Assembly (NCBI GenBank): GCA_951802195.1 | Contig: OX637623.1 | Location: 806,001-870,000 of the forward strand | Source: Tausonia pullulans | Lineage: Eukaryota; Basidiomycota; Tremellomycetes; Cystofilobasidiales; Mrakiaceae | Direction: 5' to 3' | Length of the DNA: 64,000 nt | In this document: positions 62,501 to 64,000 of the stretch, piece after piece | Layout: each line of letters opens with the position of its first letter | How positions within the stretch are numbered: the stretch's first letter is position 1 | Notes under the pieces: model-generated | The model's database searches: none | Told to the model about the DNA's origin: nothing | Seen by the model: only the letters and a program-made list of their open reading frames with translations | Position numbers and translations under genes: made by a program

Positions 62501-62704
62501 CAACTAGAGGGGGTTCCAGAGGGGGAGCGGGATGAGCATGATATCAAGGGGGGAAAAGATCGGAGCCGATGAAGTAGGGGGGAGGGAGGTGGAAGAGGTG
62601 AAGAACGGAAGGTCTCTTACCGGGCTCGGACAGCGTTTGTCCCTGGGGGAGAGAGACGCGTCAGGACGGCGTTGAGGGTGACGAGCCAAGGAGCTGCTGA
62701 CCAT
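59564..62704 (-). CDS. PTC2: Type 2C protein phosphatase (PTC2/PTC3-like)
   Basis: PP2C is a Mn2+/Mg2+-dependent Ser/Thr phosphatase acting in stress MAPK and checkpoint signalling. Spliced N-terminus: MGQTLSEPVVEKHTDSGASD, RFVYAVSEMQGWRISMEDAH. Metal-binding motifs: [71 protein letters not shown] and GVGCDNMTVVIVALLG. The Gly after Met fits the N-myristoylation seen in animal relatives. Exons on the minus strand: 62704-62702 (ATG only), 62642-62621, 62506ish-62426, 61673-61554, 61054-60846, from 60779. Introns of 752 nt (62425-61674) and 499 nt (61553-61055) are far longer than usual here. The C-terminal tail is Ala/Gly- then Ser/Glu-rich (GDDESEETTSDEE, PESTSETPSPPESSSS) and ends SAKSPPSSV at 59564. 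Confidence 0.94.
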
Positions 62705-63136
62705 GATAAGAAGAAAGGGGAAAGAGTTGGGTCGGGGAAGGGTAGGTTGGAAGGGGAGGGGGAAAGACTGTAGGGTCGAGTGTGGGCGATGGATGGTGGA
62801 GGGAGAAGGGGAGAAACCGCGGCCGGCGCTTGCTCTCCTCCAGCGAGGCACGCGCGTGTCAAGCAGTGCCCGCGTCCCACAGCACACACGTCGTCAGGGC
62901 GACTGCACATGCCCCCTTCCATGGCCCGCAGAATACCTCTCACACAGGAGAATGTCCATCCCATGTCTGTCCGTGCTCAGCGCCTGAGCGCGGGGGATGG
63001 TGGTGCCTGCCACGCAGACGGACCGCCCGCCCGTCGCCCGCCCGGTTGGTGCCCGCGCCGTTTCTCCAGGCTTGAGGCCAACAACCAACCACCTCCTTGT
63101 CCCGCTTGCCTTCTCCCAGGAGAGACGCACGTCATC
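62705..63136. other. Divergent promoter region, PP2C and right-end gene
   Basis: About 430 bases between the PP2C start and the first ATG of the right-end gene. G/A-rich on the + strand at 62705-62815, which is pyrimidine-rich on the PP2C coding strand, as before other starts in this window. Confidence 0.45.
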
Positions 63137-64000
63137 ATGGCGTCCTCCTCATCGTCGTCCCCCTTCGCGTCCTCCTTCTCCTCCCCTCTTCCGCCGCATC
63201 CACCACAGCCCCCGCCGCCGTCGTCGCCCCATCCCCAGCTCGCCTGCGCCGGCGCCGAGCGCAAGGCCGGCGTCCCGCCTGAGCTGACAGCCTTCCGCGC
63301 GCGCGAGGGCCGCCAGGCGCGCGAGCGCAAGCTCCGAGAGCTCTGGTCCCAGCTCCCTCTCAAGGACCCTTCCTTGCCGGCGTCTTCCTCTTCCTCTGCT
63401 TCTCCTTTATCGTCTTTTTCCACTGCGTCGCCCTCACCCATAGCCCCGTTGCCGCCAACGACAACCTCGACGGCGCTTCTTCCAGCGCTTCCCTCGGACC
63501 CTTCCTCCACCAACCTGCCCGCCGTCACGATGACGCCGGCGCTGCCAGGCCTCTCAACCACGCTCTCGCCCGAGCGAGCAGAGGCCCTCGCCCAGCTCTA
63601 CCAGCAGGAGCTCGTCCGAAGGGTCACCACGCCGGCGACAAACCCGCACGCGAGGGAATTTGCGGGGGAAGGCCTCGCGCCTTGGGTCGATGGTGCGGCC
63701 GGCGCCGAGAGGAGGGAGAAGGTCGTCGACTGGAAGGAATTTCGCACGTATCTTTGGACGAAGGAGCAAGGTGAGGGATCTGGCGAGCTCTTGCGATGGG
63801 TGCTCTCTCCCCTCTGCAGTGGACAACATCCCGGGCTGTGCTCTCTCTTGCTCGGTCCGCGCGACGATGACGGGCCGAGTTGAAGCGAACGAACGAGTCG
63901 CGCTCGTCGTCTTAGTCAGACGAGGAGCGCCTACGATGCAGTGGCGTCCGTCACTCGAGGAACCAGATTCCGCCGATAGCGAGGCCGTCTGGCTGCCCTG
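63137..64000 (+). CDS. N-terminal part of an unrecognised gene (runs off the window)
   Basis: The ATG at 63137 begins MASSSSSSPFASSFSSPLPP, a Ser/Pro-rich leader. Then comes a charged helical segment (FRAREGRQARERKLRELWSQ), a Ser/Thr/Pro-rich stretch, ERAEALAQLYQQELVRRV and REKVVDWKEFRTYLWTKEQ. A GT-AG intron (about 63770-63820) continues the frame as VDNIPGCALSCSVRATMTGR, open to the last base. The EF-hand-like spacing of helices and VVDWKEFRTYL recalls Ca2+-binding mitochondrial carriers (SCaMC/SAL1 type), but no EF-hand loop or carrier repeat is visible, so this is a weak guess. Truncated at the right edge. Confidence 0.55.

Overview
The window looks like nuclear DNA of a basidiomycete fungus. 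Genes are dense and alternate strands. Almost every gene is cut by short introns (about 50-100 bases, GT-AG, with a CTNAC/CTGAC-like branch site shortly before the AG). Coding sequence is GC-rich with long antisense shadow frames. The gene set (SAGA and TFIID subunits, PRP28, RIX7, hybrid histidine kinase, zinc-cluster factors) is fungal. The intron density and Ser/Pro/Gln-rich low-complexity stretches suggest a Pucciniomycotina-type yeast such as the Microbotryomycetes, but that placement is inference. I see no tRNA, rRNA, transposon, virus-like element or CRISPR array.

Layout. 1-6 kb: the last exon of an unrecognised gene, protein-L-isoaspartate methyltransferase (+), and a vacuolar Ca2+/H+ exchanger (-). 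6-10 kb: a fungal-specific transcription factor without a visible zinc cluster (-). 10.5-14.3 kb: isopentenyl-diphosphate isomerase and a cystathionine beta-synthase lacking its regulatory domain (both -). 15-20.4 kb: a small unknown membrane protein (+), TAF12 (-) and a zinc-cluster factor (-). 22-26.5 kb: a SET-domain protein (-) divergent from a PPPDE-thioredoxin-PUL protein (+). 27.7-30.3 kb: a Pho80-like cyclin (-). 32-35 kb: RIX7 (+). 35-43 kb: a very large dual hybrid histidine kinase (-), head to head with SPT3 (+). 45-46.5 kb: a stretch of coding-like fragments I cannot resolve. 47-50 kb: PRP28 (-). 50.8-58.2 kb: a YTP1-like membrane protein, GMPPA-type nucleotidyltransferase and a short-chain dehydrogenase (all +). 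59.5-62.7 kb: a type 2C protein phosphatase (-). 63.1 kb to the end: the start of an unrecognised gene (+).

The genes do not form one pathway; this is ordinary chromosomal housekeeping and regulatory content. Shared themes are transcription (TAF12 and SPT3 are both SAGA subunits; two transcription factors; a SET protein), RNA and ribosome work (PRP28, RIX7), signalling (dual histidine kinase, PP2C, cyclin) and Ca2+ handling (CAX). I found no convincing new multi-gene system. The more unusual items are structural: a phosphatase whose first exon codes only for Met, micro-exons of 13 and 8 nt next to a protease catalytic Cys, a probable GC-AG intron, a kinase with two complete HisKA-HATPase-receiver modules, and divergent start codons 23 bases apart.
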